From: Neoroseomonas eburnea
GTDB lineage: Bacteria > Pseudomonadota > Alphaproteobacteria > Acetobacterales > Acetobacteraceae
Assembly (NCBI RefSeq): GCF_018129005.1
Contig: NZ_JAAEDL010000001.1
Span: 62,001 to 126,000 of the forward strand
Length of the DNA: 64,000 nucleotides
Reading direction: 5' to 3'
Positions 24,797-33,129 of this stretch are shown here, in pieces. Positions within the stretch are counted from its first letter, which is position 1, and every line of letters begins with the position of its first letter. The position numbers were made by a program, and so were the translations under genes. The notes under the pieces are model-generated. The model searched no databases, had not been told where the DNA came from, and saw only the letters and a list, made by a program, of their open reading frames with translations.

Positions 24797-25753
24797 TCAG
24801 CGGTCGCGCACCACCCGGATGCCGGCGAAGACGAAGCGGTCGACCGCGGTGCCGCGCGCGCGGTTGCCGGCCCGCACGTACCAGGGCAGGTGGCTCCAGG
24901 ACCCCCCGCGCATGGCCCGTGCCTCGCAATCCCCGGTCAGCCGTGCCGCCCCGTCCGGCCGCTGGCCCTCGAGGCTCGGGTTCAGGCAGTCGGCGGTCCA
25001 CTGCCAGACATTGCCCAGCATGTCATGCAGGCCGAAGGCGTTCGGCCGGAAGCTGCCGACCGGCGCGGTGTAGACGTGCCCGTCGGAGCAGCGGAAGGTG
25101 AATTGCGGCCGGCGATCGAGTTCCAGCGCCGCGGCCAGCGTCAGGTCGGCGACGTTGGCGTAGTCGCAGGCCTGGGTCTGGGGCTCGCCCCAGTAGCGCG
25201 CCGTCGTGGTGCCGGCGCGGGCGGCGTATTCCCATTCCGCCTCGCTCGGCAGGCGATAGGACCTGCCGGTGCGGCGGGAAAGCCAGGCGGCATAGGCCGT
25301 CGCATCCTCCCAGTTCACGCAGACCACGGGGTGGTCGTCGCCCTGCTGGAAGCCCGGTTCGCGCCAGGTCAGCCCTTCGCGTCCGGCGTATTCGTAGCTG
25401 GTGCCGCGATTGACGAAGGTCCAGCAGCTGCGGCCCGGCTCCAGCCCGGTCTCGTTCACGAAGACGGCGAACTGCGCGCGCGTGACGCTGCGCGTCGCCA
25501 TCGCAAGACCCGGCGCGATGGTGATGCGATGCTGCGGCGAGGATCGGCCGCGCAGGTTCTCCGGCACGCCCTCGCGTTCCTCCTCGCCGGGAGGCACGCC
25601 CATGACGAAGGTGCCGCCGGGCAAGGTCACCATCTCGGGGCAGTCCGCACAGTCGCGGAAGGGCCCGGACCCATCCGCCTTGACCTGCGCCCGCGCCGCG
25701 CCGGCAGCGAGGACGGAGAGGACGAGGCCGAGGACGATCGTGGCTGCGCGCAT
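24797..25753 (-). CDS. Exported SUMF1/formylglycine-generating-enzyme-fold protein
   Basis: 318 residues. An N-terminal signal peptide (RAATIVLGLVLSVLAAGAARAQ) is followed by the SUMF1 fold: VTLPGGTFVMG, SVTRAQFAVFVNETG, PVVCVNWEDATAYAAWLS, RLPSEAEWEYAARAG and MRGGSW. True formylglycine synthases use a Cys pair near the C-terminus. This region is present but I cannot confirm the pair, and no sulfatase gene is nearby. A non-catalytic periplasmic SUMF1 protein is possible. It lies 65 bases after the COG0523 gene. Confidence 0.88.
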   Translation of the reverse strand: MRAATIVLGLVLSVLAAGAARAQVKADGSGPFRDCADCPEMVTLPGGTFVMGVPPGEEEREGVPENLRGRSSPQHRITIAPGLAMATRSVTRAQFAVFVNETGLEPGRSCWTFVNRGTSYEYAGREGLTWREPGFQQGDDHPVVCVNWEDATAYAAWLSRRTGRSYRLPSEAEWEYAARAGTTTARYWGEPQTQACDYANVADLTLAAALELDRRPQFTFRCSDGHVYTAPVGSFRPNAFGLHDMLGNVWQWTADCLNPSLEGQRPDGAARLTGDCEARAMRGGSWSHLPWYVRAGNRARGTAVDRFVFAGIRVVRDR

Positions 25754-25818
25754 CGAAAGCTCCGATTGGAACGCCAGCCTAACGCACCCGGGAAGCGGCG
25801 CGGTAGCGCCGAGCGGCC

Positions 25819-26871
25819 TCAGATGCCTCCGATCGTCGCCTTTTCCTGCGCGGCGGAGAGGAAGGCGGCGAGCCCTTGCTCCACCACCTCGCGCGGCAGG
25901 TTGCGCAGCACGAAGGTGATCCTCGACCTGCGGTCGTGGTCCTGGGGCCAGGCTGCCAGTCTGACGGGTGGATGGAAGACGTGCTGCACGCCATGCACGA
26001 CGACGGGGCGTTCCTCGCCCGCGATGTTCAGCAGGCCCTTCACGCGCAGCACGCTCTCGCCGCGCGTCAGCGCCAGCATCTCGAGCCAGGTCGCGACTCC
26101 CTCCCACGCCAGCGGCGCGTCGAAGGTGAGGCCGAAGGCGTGGATGCCGGCATCGTGCCGGTTGGGATCGTGGTGGTGATGGTGGTCGTGATGATGATGG
26201 TGGCCGTGCGCCTCGGCGGCGAGCCAGGCGGCCACCTCGGGGATGCGCTCGTCCGTGGCGAAGCCGCCGGCGCCGAGCAGCGCCGCCGGCGCGATCTCCC
26301 CGCCCACGGCGCGCAGCAGCGGCGCCATCGGGTTCAGCGCGCGCAACCGCGCCTCCAGCGCCGCGACGGCCTCCGGCGCGGCGAGGTCGGTCTTGCTGAC
26401 CACCACGCGATCGGCCATCGCGGCCTGCTTCACCGCCTCGACCTGCGTGTCGAGCGTCGCCGCCCCGGCCATCGCATCGACCAGGGTGACGACGCCATCG
26501 AGCGCATAGGCCGACAACACCACCGGATCCGACATCAGCGTCTGCAGGATCGGCGCCGGATCGGCGAGGCCGGTGGTCTCCACCACCACGCGCCGGATCG
26601 CCCGCCCGCCTTCCGCGCGCACCGCGAGGTCGCGCAGCGCACGCACCAGGTCGCCGCGCACGGTGCAGCACAGGCAGCCGGCATTGAGCAGCACGGTGTC
26701 CTCGTCCAGCCGCTCGACCAGAAGGTGGTCAAGGCCGATCTCACCGAACTCGTTGATGAGCACCGCGGTGTTGGCCATCTCCGGTGCCTTGAGCAGCCGG
26801 TTGAGCAGCGTCGTCTTCCCCGCGCCGAGGAATCCCGTCAGCACCGTGACCGGGATCTTCGCGCCCCTCAT
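25819..26871 (-). CDS. COG0523 (CobW/ZigA-like) zinc metallochaperone GTPase
   Basis: 350 residues. G1 loop [13 protein letters not shown], the metal-binding CLCC motif, ETTGLADP and SKTDL are all present. A His-rich loop near residue 225 (runs of His after EAHG, then [11 protein letters not shown]) is a typical feature of zinc-related members rather than cobalamin CobW. It likely delivers Zn to client enzymes when Zn is scarce. It overlaps hisI by ATGA and faces a Zur-type gene, which supports the zinc reading. Confidence 0.9.
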   Translation of the reverse strand: MRGAKIPVTVLTGFLGAGKTTLLNRLLKAPEMANTAVLINEFGEIGLDHLLVERLDEDTVLLNAGCLCCTVRGDLVRALRDLAVRAEGGRAIRRVVVETTGLADPAPILQTLMSDPVVLSAYALDGVVTLVDAMAGAATLDTQVEAVKQAAMADRVVVSKTDLAAPEAVAALEARLRALNPMAPLLRAVGGEIAPAALLGAGGFATDERIPEVAAWLAAEAHGHHHHHDHHHHHDPNRHDAGIHAFGLTFDAPLAWEGVATWLEMLALTRGESVLRVKGLLNIAGEERPVVVHGVQHVFHPPVRLAAWPQDHDRRSRITFVLRNLPREVVEQGLAAFLSAAQEKATIGGI

Positions 26872-27275
26872 GCGCCGTACAGCGCCTTGGGGTCGACCAG
26901 CGGATCGGCGAGGGTGGCGACCGCCCCGTCGCGGATTGCGCGGAAGAAGCAGGACCGTCGCCCGGTGTGGCAGGCGACGCCGGTCTGATCGACCAGCGCG
27001 AGCAGCGTGTCGCCGTCGCAGTCGAGCCTGAGGTCCACCAGCACCTGCTGCTGGCCCGATGTCTCCCCCTTCCGCCACAGCGCGTTGCGCGAGCGCGAGA
27101 AGTAGCAGACCCGCCCGGTGGCGAGCGTCTCCGCCACCGCTTCGGCGTTCATCCAGGCCATCATCAGCACTTCCCCGGTGTCGTGCTGCTGGGCGATGCA
27201 GGGTACGAGGCCGGCCGTATCGAAACGGATTTCGGCGAGGAAGCTGGCGGCGGCGTCGGGGGCGGTGCTGGACAT
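26868..27275 (-). CDS. hisI: Phosphoribosyl-AMP cyclohydrolase
   Basis: 135 residues from the ATG at 27273-27275. Signatures: [29 protein letters not shown], the acidic LDCDGDTLL and [11 protein letters not shown] with two of the zinc-binding Cys residues. It opens the purine ring of phosphoribosyl-AMP, step three of histidine synthesis. No other his gene is near. It sits with a zinc GTPase and a Zur gene, recalling extra hisI copies under Zur control in other bacteria. Whether it is the only hisI cannot be told from this window. Confidence 0.93.
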   Translation of the reverse strand: MSSTAPDAAASFLAEIRFDTAGLVPCIAQQHDTGEVLMMAWMNAEAVAETLATGRVCYFSRSRNALWRKGETSGQQQVLVDLRLDCDGDTLLALVDQTGVACHTGRRSCFFRAIRDGAVATLADPLVDPKALYGA

Positions 27276-27318
27276 GGGTCGATGATATAGTGTTTCACCC
27301 GACTGGCGAGGAGTGGTC
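27276..27318. promoter_or_regulatory. Short divergent control region between hisI and zur
   Basis: Only 43 bases separate the two starts. It is the AT-richest part locally and contains TGATATAGTGTTTCA at 27283-27297, an imperfect palindrome. Autoregulation by the adjacent Fur-family protein is likely by position. The match to known alphaproteobacterial Zur boxes is only partial. GAGGAG at 27308-27313 is the ribosome site of zur. Confidence 0.4.
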
Positions 27319-27786
27319 ATGGCGGAAGCGGCGACACGGGAAAAGGCGTTGCAGGAAGCGGAGCTGGCCTGCGCCCGCCGCGGCGCGCAGCTCACGCCGC
27401 TGCGCCGGCAGGTACTTGAACTGGTGCTCGGTGCCGAGGCCCCGATCGGCGCCTATGCGCTGCTCGACCGGCTGAAGTCGAGCCGCCCCGGTGCGGCGCC
27501 GCCCACCGTCTATCGCGCGCTCGATTTCCTGCTCGAGCACGGGCTCGTTCACAAGGTCGAGCGCCTGAACGCCTATATCGGCTGCAGCGACGCCGGGCAC
27601 GGGCATGCGCACGACCATGGCCACCCGCACCAGTTCCTGATCTGCCGCCGCTGCGGCGCGACGATGGAGATCGCCGACCACGCCGTCGCCCACGCCATCG
27701 CCGAGGCGGCGGCGCGCGCCGGATTCGTCGCGGTCGAGGCGACGGTCGAGATCGAGGGCATCTGCGCGCGCTGCGCCGCAACGTGA
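27319..27786 (+). CDS. zur: Fur-family regulator, Zur type
   Basis: 155 residues from the ATG at 27319 (GAGGAG five bases upstream; the in-frame GTG at 27313 overlaps that site). A winged helix (TPLRRQVLELVLG, PPTVYRALDFLLEHGLVHK) is followed by a His-rich metal region (GHGHAHDHGHPHQF) and two Cys pairs, CRRCG and CARC, for structural zinc. The long His run and the adjoining zinc GTPase favour zinc sensing over iron. Repressing the divergent hisI/GTPase operon is the expected role. Confidence 0.85.
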   Translation: MAEAATREKALQEAELACARRGAQLTPLRRQVLELVLGAEAPIGAYALLDRLKSSRPGAAPPTVYRALDFLLEHGLVHKVERLNAYIGCSDAGHGHAHDHGHPHQFLICRRCGATMEIADHAVAHAIAEAAARAGFVAVEATVEIEGICARCAAT

Positions 27787-27934
27787 CTTGGCCGCGCGTC
27801 CCGCTGCTGCGGCGCGCGTCCCCTCTGCTTGCGCTGGATCATTGTGCCTGTTTCGCTTGATCGCTACCGGTCGTTCTCTAACCTCGCAACGTCCGACGGC
27901 CATCACGGCCCCGGCAAGGAGGAAGAAGGGCACC

Positions 27935-28384
27935 ATGCATTCCCTCACTGTCACACGAGCGCTCCGGCGGGCCGGTTTCGCCGCCGCCCTTGCCGGCGCC
28001 TTCGCTGCCGTTCCCGCGCTCGCTCAGAGCCAGGCCGTCGGCGGGCCGGGTGGCGCGCCCGGCCACTTCACCACGGCGGACCTCGCGCGGCTCTGCGGCC
28101 CCGCGGCAGACAACGCCAATGCCCTCGCCATGCGCCCGGCCTGCTACGCGGCGATCGTCTCCGTCGGCCAGGCCCATTCGATCTTCACCCGCGGCCGCCA
28201 GGGTGCCAGCCCGGTCTTCTGCCTGCCGGAGCAGGCGCCGACGCTCGACCGCGTCTCGGGCGACTTCGTCTCCTGGGCGGCGGCCAACCAGCAATATGCC
28301 GGCGCGCAGGCGGCCGAGGGCCTGCTGCGCTTCGCCGCCGCCACCTACCCCTGCCCGCCCGCCGCGCGCGCTCGCCGGCGCTGA
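27935..28384 (+). CDS. Exported Rap1a/Tai-like protein
   Basis: 149 residues from the ATG after AGGAGG. A signal peptide ends near ALAQS. The mature part carries spaced Cys residues in LCGPA, PACYAAI, FCLPEQ and TYPCP, with a C-terminal helix, the layout of Rap1a/Tai family proteins. Named members are immunity proteins to secreted amidases, but most are uncharacterised periplasmic proteins. No effector gene is near, so an immunity role is not supported here. The next gene starts 17 bases downstream. Confidence 0.7.
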   Translation: MHSLTVTRALRRAGFAAALAGAFAAVPALAQSQAVGGPGGAPGHFTTADLARLCGPAADNANALAMRPACYAAIVSVGQAHSIFTRGRQGASPVFCLPEQAPTLDRVSGDFVSWAAANQQYAGAQAAEGLLRFAAATYPCPPAARARRR

Positions 28385-28400
28385 GACGAAGGAGAACGAC

Positions 28401-28631
28401 ATGACCATGACAAAGACCCTTCGCCTCAGTGCCGTGCTGGTGGCCGGCCTCGGCCTCGCGGCCTGCGAAGGCATGACGCACACGCAGCGTTCCACGGCCA
28501 CCGGCGCGGGCATCGGCGCGCTCGGCGGCGCGGCGCTCGGCTCGCTGTCGGGCAATGCCGGCTGGGGCGCGCTGATCGGCGCCGGCGTCGGCGCGGCCGG
28601 CGGCTACGCGGTCGGGCGCTCGACCCAGTGA
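28401..28631 (+). CDS. Glycine-zipper lipoprotein
   Basis: 76 residues, preceded by AAGGAG. A lipoprotein signal ends in LAAC (lipidation Cys at about 22). The rest is a glycine-zipper segment (GAGIGALGGAALG, GALIGAGVGAAGGYAVG) typical of YMGG-like outer-membrane lipoproteins. These are thought to span or anchor in the outer membrane. It is probably co-transcribed with the preceding exported protein gene. Confidence 0.85.
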   Translation: MTMTKTLRLSAVLVAGLGLAACEGMTHTQRSTATGAGIGALGGAALGSLSGNAGWGALIGAGVGAAGGYAVGRSTQ

Positions 28632-28638
28632 AGATGGC

Positions 28639-28666
28639 CCGGCCCGGGCGGCAGCGCCCGGGCCGG
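28639..28666. terminator. Bidirectional hairpin between convergent genes
   Basis: Perfect 11-bp stem (28639-28649 with 28656-28666) and a 6-base loop, in the 45-base spacer between the lipoprotein gene (+) and metC (-). Placement between two converging stops supports a terminator. Confidence 0.7.
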
Positions 28667-28676
28667 ACCCGCGCGG

Positions 28677-29888
28677 TCAGCGCGGCAGGGTCGCGAGGCC
28701 CCGGTCGAGATCGGCGATCAGGTCGCCGACATCCTCGAGCCCGATATGGATGCGCACCGCGAAGCCGCCCAGGTCCGGGCTGGTCGCCGTGCGGGTGATG
28801 AAGCCGGTGGTCGGCAGCGCCAGGCTCTCGAAGCCGCCCCAGGACGCGCCGATGCCGAACAGCGCCAGGCTGTCGACGAAGCGGAAGATCTCCGCCTCCG
28901 TGTAGCGCGGCTGGAACACCACCCCGAACAGCGAGCAGGACCCTGTGAAGTCGCGCTTGAACAGCGCATGCTGCGGGTGCGAGGGCAGGCCCGGATGCAG
29001 CACGCGCAGCACCTCGGGCCGCTGTTCGAACCAGCGCGCGACCGCGAGGCCGCTCTGTTCCTGGTGCTTGAGGCGCACCGGCATGGTGCGGGCGCCGCGC
29101 AGCGCCAGCCAGCAATCGTCGGGGGCGGCGAAATGGCCCATCTGCGACGCCGCGTTGCGGACGGTCAGGTAGTCCTCCTCGGTATTCGTCGTGATCGAGC
29201 CGAGCAGCACGTCCGAATGCCCGCCGACATACTTGGTCAGCGCCTGGATCGAGACATCGACGCCATGCTTGAACGGCATGAAGTTGTGGATGCCCCAGGT
29301 GTTGTCCATCAGCACCTTGGCCCCGTGCGCATGCGCGGCGCGCGCGAGGGCCGGCACGTCCTGCAGCTCGAAGGTGTGGCTGCCGGGGCTCTCCGTATAG
29401 ACGACCTTGGTGTTCGGGCGGATCAGCGCGGCGATGCCGGCCTCGTCGATGGTCGGGTCGTAGAAGGTCGTCTCGATGCCGTAGTTCGCCATCAGCCCCG
29501 TGGCGATGTTGCGCCCCGGGCCATAGACGCTGTCCGGCATCAGGCAATGCTCGCCGGCCTTGAGGTAGGCCATCAGCGGCACCGTGACCGCCGCCAGGCC
29601 GGTGCCGACGAGGACGCAGCGCGTGCCGCCCTCGATCTCGCAGATCACGTCTTCCAGCGCGTAGTGCGTCGGCCCGCCGGCGGTGCCGTAGGTCATCACC
29701 CGGTTGAAGCGGTCCTTCGCGAAGCTCCGCCGGCTTTCGCAATCCGGCACCAGCACGGTCGAGCCGCGATGGACCGCGGGGTTGACGAAGCCATGCGTGC
29801 GCGTGCCGGCGCGGCCCGCATGCGACATCCGGGTGGCGAAGCCCTGGCCGTCATGCGGGGAGGGCGTCTTGTGAGCGTCGTCGGGCAT
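28677..29888 (-). CDS. metC: Cystathionine beta-lyase
   Basis: 403 residues from the ATG at 29886-29888. A PLP enzyme of the Cys/Met metabolism family: VNPAVHRGSTVLVPD at the N-terminus, YGTAGGPTHYALE, DNTWGIHNFMPF and the PLP-lysine region ALTKYVGGHSD. It cleaves cystathionine to homocysteine, pyruvate and ammonia. Two bases upstream ends a mercaptopyruvate sulfurtransferase gene, so sulfur amino-acid metabolism is grouped. Cystathionine gamma-type activity cannot be excluded. Confidence 0.9.
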   Translation of the reverse strand: MPDDAHKTPSPHDGQGFATRMSHAGRAGTRTHGFVNPAVHRGSTVLVPDCESRRSFAKDRFNRVMTYGTAGGPTHYALEDVICEIEGGTRCVLVGTGLAAVTVPLMAYLKAGEHCLMPDSVYGPGRNIATGLMANYGIETTFYDPTIDEAGIAALIRPNTKVVYTESPGSHTFELQDVPALARAAHAHGAKVLMDNTWGIHNFMPFKHGVDVSIQALTKYVGGHSDVLLGSITTNTEEDYLTVRNAASQMGHFAAPDDCWLALRGARTMPVRLKHQEQSGLAVARWFEQRPEVLRVLHPGLPSHPQHALFKRDFTGSCSLFGVVFQPRYTEAEIFRFVDSLALFGIGASWGGFESLALPTTGFITRTATSPDLGGFAVRIHIGLEDVGDLIADLDRGLATLPR

Positions 29889-29890
29889 GG

Positions 29891-30733
29891 TCAGGCGGTC
29901 TTTTCCTTGATGGTTTCCGGGCGGGACGCCCATTCGGTCCAGGAGCCGTCATAGACGGCGGGTTCGGGCAGGCCGGCATGCACCATGCCGAAGGCCAGCA
30001 CGCAGGCGGTGACGCCGGACCCGCAGGAGGTCACGACCGGCCTGCCGCCGGTCGCCCCCGCCGACGCGAAGATGGCGCGCAGCGTCGCCGGATCCTTCAC
30101 CCGGCCGTCCGGGCCGGCGATCTCGCTCGACGGCACGTTCGCCGCCCCTGGCATGTGGCCGGAGGGCAGGCCGGCGCGCGGTTCCGGCGCCGTGCCGTCG
30201 AAGCGCCCCTTGGCGCGGGCGTCGATGATCAGCGCCGAGCCGTCGGCCACGATGCGCTTGATGTCGCCGATGCCCTTGAGGCGGTCGGCGCGGAAATCCG
30301 GCACGAAGGCGGCCGGGGCCGGGGCAGGGGCCTCGCCGGTTTCGACCGGCCGGCCTTCCTTCACCCAGGCGGGCAGCCCGCCATCCAGTACGGCGACGTT
30401 GTCGTGGCCGAACAGCCGCATCATCCACCAGCCGCGCGGCGAGGAGCGCAGCCCGTGCTGGTCGTAGAACACCACCCGCGTCGCATTGGAGACGCCGAGC
30501 GCGCCGACCAGCCTGGCGAAGCGCGCCGCGGTCGGGACCATGTGCGGCAGGTCGGTCTCGGCATCGGCGATGGCGTCGATGTCGAACATCCGCGCGCCGG
30601 GGATGCGCGCGGCGCGGAAGGCGTCGTGCTTGTTGCCCGGCTCGCCCGGCAGGAAGGTCGAGCAGTCGAACACCACGAGGTCGGGCTTGCCCAGTTCACC
30701 GGCCAGCCAGTCGGTCGAAACCAGCATCTCCAT
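29891..30733 (-). CDS. sseA: 3-mercaptopyruvate sulfurtransferase
   Basis: 280 residues, two rhodanese domains. The active-site loop CGSGVTAC is the mercaptopyruvate-type sequence (rhodanese proper has CRKGVT). It moves sulfur from 3-mercaptopyruvate to cyanide or thiol acceptors. It lies between alaX (5 bases upstream) and metC (2 bases downstream), so it is in a NUDIX-alaX-sseA-metC operon. No export signal. Confidence 0.93.
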   Translation of the reverse strand: MEMLVSTDWLAGELGKPDLVVFDCSTFLPGEPGNKHDAFRAARIPGARMFDIDAIADAETDLPHMVPTAARFARLVGALGVSNATRVVFYDQHGLRSSPRGWWMMRLFGHDNVAVLDGGLPAWVKEGRPVETGEAPAPAPAAFVPDFRADRLKGIGDIKRIVADGSALIIDARAKGRFDGTAPEPRAGLPSGHMPGAANVPSSEIAGPDGRVKDPATLRAIFASAGATGGRPVVTSCGSGVTACVLAFGMVHAGLPEPAVYDGSWTEWASRPETIKEKTA

Positions 30734-30738
30734 CGGCG

Positions 30739-31461
30739 TCACTCCCCTGCCAGCACGATGGTCACGCGCCGGTTCTGCTTGCCCTTGTTCTCGATCTTCG
30801 CGACCTCGACGCGGCCGATCTCGTCCGTGCGCTTCACATGCGTGCCGCCGCAGGGCTGCAGGTCGACCGGCGCGTCCTCCGCGCCGATGCGCACCAGGCG
30901 GATGCGCCCGTTGCCGCGCGGCGGCTGGACCGACAGCGTGCGCACCAGGCCGGGATTGGCGTCGAGTTCTTCCTCGCTGATCCAGCGCTCGCTGACCGGA
31001 TGATTGGCGGCGACCAGCGCGTTCAGCCGTTCGGTGAGGCTTTCCTTGGTCGGCGGCTCCGGCAGGTCGAAATCGAGCCGCGACTTGTCGGCGCCGATCT
31101 GCCCGCCGGTCACGCCGGCGCCGGGGATCAGGCTGCACAGCAGGTGCAGCGAGGTGTGCATGCGCATCAGCCGGTGCCGCCGCGCCCAGTCGAGCACCGC
31201 CGTCACCTCCTCGCCCTCGGGCGGCAGCGCGGCGCCCGCGGCGGGGACATGCAGCACGGTGTCCTCGGGCCCCTTCAGCGCGTCGGCGACCGCCATCTCC
31301 CCGCCGGCCCAGCGCAGCAGCCCGACATCGCCCGGCTGTCCGCCGGCGCGGGCATAGAAATTCGTGCGGTCGAGCACCACGCCCTCCGGCGTGGCGGCGA
31401 CGACACGGGCCGTCACCTCCTGCGCATAGGCGTCGTCGCGGAATACGAGTTCGGTCGGCAT
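30739..31461 (-). CDS. Alanyl-tRNA editing protein AlaX
   Basis: 240 residues. Free-standing editing domain with the zinc/catalytic motifs HTSLH and CGGTH in the right order, and a short N-terminal beta domain (YARAGGQPGDVG). It removes Ser or Gly wrongly attached to tRNA-Ala. The start directly follows the NUDIX gene. Length fits the AlaX-M class. Confidence 0.92.
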   Translation of the reverse strand: MPTELVFRDDAYAQEVTARVVAATPEGVVLDRTNFYARAGGQPGDVGLLRWAGGEMAVADALKGPEDTVLHVPAAGAALPPEGEEVTAVLDWARRHRLMRMHTSLHLLCSLIPGAGVTGGQIGADKSRLDFDLPEPPTKESLTERLNALVAANHPVSERWISEEELDANPGLVRTLSVQPPRGNGRIRLVRIGAEDAPVDLQPCGGTHVKRTDEIGRVEVAKIENKGKQNRRVTIVLAGE

Positions 31462-32103
31462 TCAGGTCGTCCAGTCCGGCAGCAGGGAGGCCCGCCGCCG
31501 CGCGAACCAGGACAGGCTGAGCGCGGCGGTGGCATTGTCGATGCGGTTGTCGTCGAGCATGGCGATGGCATCCGCCGCGTCCAGCACCGTGACGCGGATG
31601 TCCTCGTGCTCGTGATCGAGGCCGTGGTTCCCGGCATGCCCCGGTTCCGGCAGGCGGGTGCGGCCGAGGAAGAGGGTGATCACCTCGTCGCAGCCGCCCT
31701 GGGTCAGGATGTAGCGGCCCATCGGGGCGAAGCGGTCGGCGACCAGACCGGTCTCCTCCGCCAGTTCACGCCGGGCGGCGGCCTCGGGCTCCTCGCCATC
31801 CTCGAGCAACCCGGCGGGGCATTCGGCCATCACCGGGTCGAGCCCGGCGGCGAGCGCCGGCAGGCGGAACTGCTCGATCAGCGCGACGCGGTCCGTCCAG
31901 GGGTCCCAGGGCAGCACCGCCACCGCGCTGCCGCGGCGCCACAGCTCCCAGGTCTGCACGCCGCCCTCGGCGCCATCGAAGCGGCGGCGGCGGAAGCGGA
32001 TGCGCTGGAGGGGAAAGCGGCCGTCCCACACCACCTCGTCCGAGAGTACCGTCAGGCCAGGATGGGCGGGGATCGGTTTCGCCTTGGGCGGTCTGGCGTT
32101 CAT
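31462..32103 (-). CDS. NUDIX hydrolase (ADP-ribose pyrophosphatase type)
   Basis: 213 residues. The Nudix box is complete (GEEPEAAARRELAEETG, preceded by AGLLED). The N-terminal TVLSDEVVWDGRFPLQRIRF and the EQFRLPALAAGLDP region match ADP-ribose/GDP-mannose pyrophosphatases. It probably clears ADP-ribose or related nucleoside diphosphates. First gene of the operon; its start abuts the divergent transporter gene. Confidence 0.9.
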   Translation of the reverse strand: MNARPPKAKPIPAHPGLTVLSDEVVWDGRFPLQRIRFRRRRFDGAEGGVQTWELWRRGSAVAVLPWDPWTDRVALIEQFRLPALAAGLDPVMAECPAGLLEDGEEPEAAARRELAEETGLVADRFAPMGRYILTQGGCDEVITLFLGRTRLPEPGHAGNHGLDHEHEDIRVTVLDAADAIAMLDDNRIDNATAALSLSWFARRRASLLPDWTT

Positions 32104-32140
32104 GAGCGCCGGACCCTACCCTCGGCCGCCGGAACCGTCC

Positions 32141-33058
32141 ATGACCCCAGATTCCTCCGCGCCGCCCGACCCCGCCGCCCGGGCACGCACCCGCCGGCGC
32201 GGCATCATCCTCCTGCTTCTGGCCACCGCCGCCTTCACGATGGCGGCGGCCTGCGTCAAGGCAATCGGCCCCGCCATCCCGGTCGCGGAGGTCATCCTGT
32301 TCCGCAACCTCTTCGCCATCCCGGCCCTGCTGCCGCTGGTGCTGGCCGCGGGCGGGATGCAGGCGCTGCGCACGCGCAATCCCATGAGCCACGCCGCGCG
32401 CACCCTGTTCGGCATGATGGGGATGGTCGGCGCTTTCTACGGCTACGTGCACCTGCCGCTGGCGACGGTGACGGCGCTTGGCTTCACCATGCCGCTGTTC
32501 CTCACCGTGCTCTCGGTGCCGCTGCTCGGCGAAAGCGTCGGCTGGCGCCGCGGCGCCGCCGTGGTGGTAGGCTTCCTTGGTGTGCTGATGATGGTCCGCC
32601 CCGGATCGGAGAGCATGCAAGGCGAGGGGCTCGCGGTGCTGCTCTGCCTGCTTGGCGCCGTCGGCTGGGCGCTGGCGATGATCACCATCCGCCGCATGGG
32701 GGAGGCCGGGGAGAGCAACGCCGCCATCGTCTTCTGGTTCGCCACCGGCGCGGCGGTGCTGGCCGGCATCGCCGCCGTGCCCGCCTGGGTCTGGCCGAGC
32801 GGGTGGCAATGGCCGCTGCTGATCGGCATCGGCCTGATCTCCGCCCTGGCCCAGGTGCTGATGACGGACGCCTACCGCAACGGGGAGACGACACTGCTCG
32901 CGCCCTTCGAATATGCCGCGATCATCTGGACCACGACGCTCGGCGCGCTGGTCTGGGCGGAACTGCCGGATGGGTGGGACTTCGCCGGGATCGCGGTGCT
33001 GGTGGGAGCGGGGCTGTACATCTGGCACCGGGAAGTGACGCTCGGCGTCAAGCGCTGA
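32141..33058 (+). CDS. DMT-superfamily transporter with two EamA domains
   Basis: 305 residues, about ten hydrophobic segments in two repeated EamA halves (AAFTMAAACVKAIGPAIPV... and LLCLLGAVGWALAMITIRRMG...). It is an inner-membrane permease, often an exporter of metabolites or amino acids; the substrate is unknown. An ATG at 32102 would overlap the NUDIX start; the ATG at 32141 is chosen as closer to the first helix, but no strong ribosome site marks either. Confidence 0.88.
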   Translation: MTPDSSAPPDPAARARTRRRGIILLLLATAAFTMAAACVKAIGPAIPVAEVILFRNLFAIPALLPLVLAAGGMQALRTRNPMSHAARTLFGMMGMVGAFYGYVHLPLATVTALGFTMPLFLTVLSVPLLGESVGWRRGAAVVVGFLGVLMMVRPGSESMQGEGLAVLLCLLGAVGWALAMITIRRMGEAGESNAAIVFWFATGAAVLAGIAAVPAWVWPSGWQWPLLIGIGLISALAQVLMTDAYRNGETTLLAPFEYAAIIWTTTLGALVWAELPDGWDFAGIAVLVGAGLYIWHREVTLGVKR

Positions 33059-33065
33059 AGGCGGG

Positions 33066-33093
33066 GCCGGAAGGCCGGCCATTCCCTTCCGGC
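33066..33093 (+). terminator. Hairpin after the EamA transporter gene
   Basis: Perfect 8-bp arms at 33066-33073 and 33086-33093, starting 8 bases after the transporter stop. No U-tract. It lies in the 71-base gap before the metallo-beta-lactamase gene. Confidence 0.45.
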
Positions 33094-33129
33094 TCGACCG
33101 CGCCGCCGCCGCGTGGCACTTCGGCGGGC

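Noticed and set aside
27935..28384. Rap1a/Tai-like protein as a type VI immunity protein
   Set aside because: No amidase effector, VgrG, Hcp or other secretion gene is in the window; the fold is common outside such systems.
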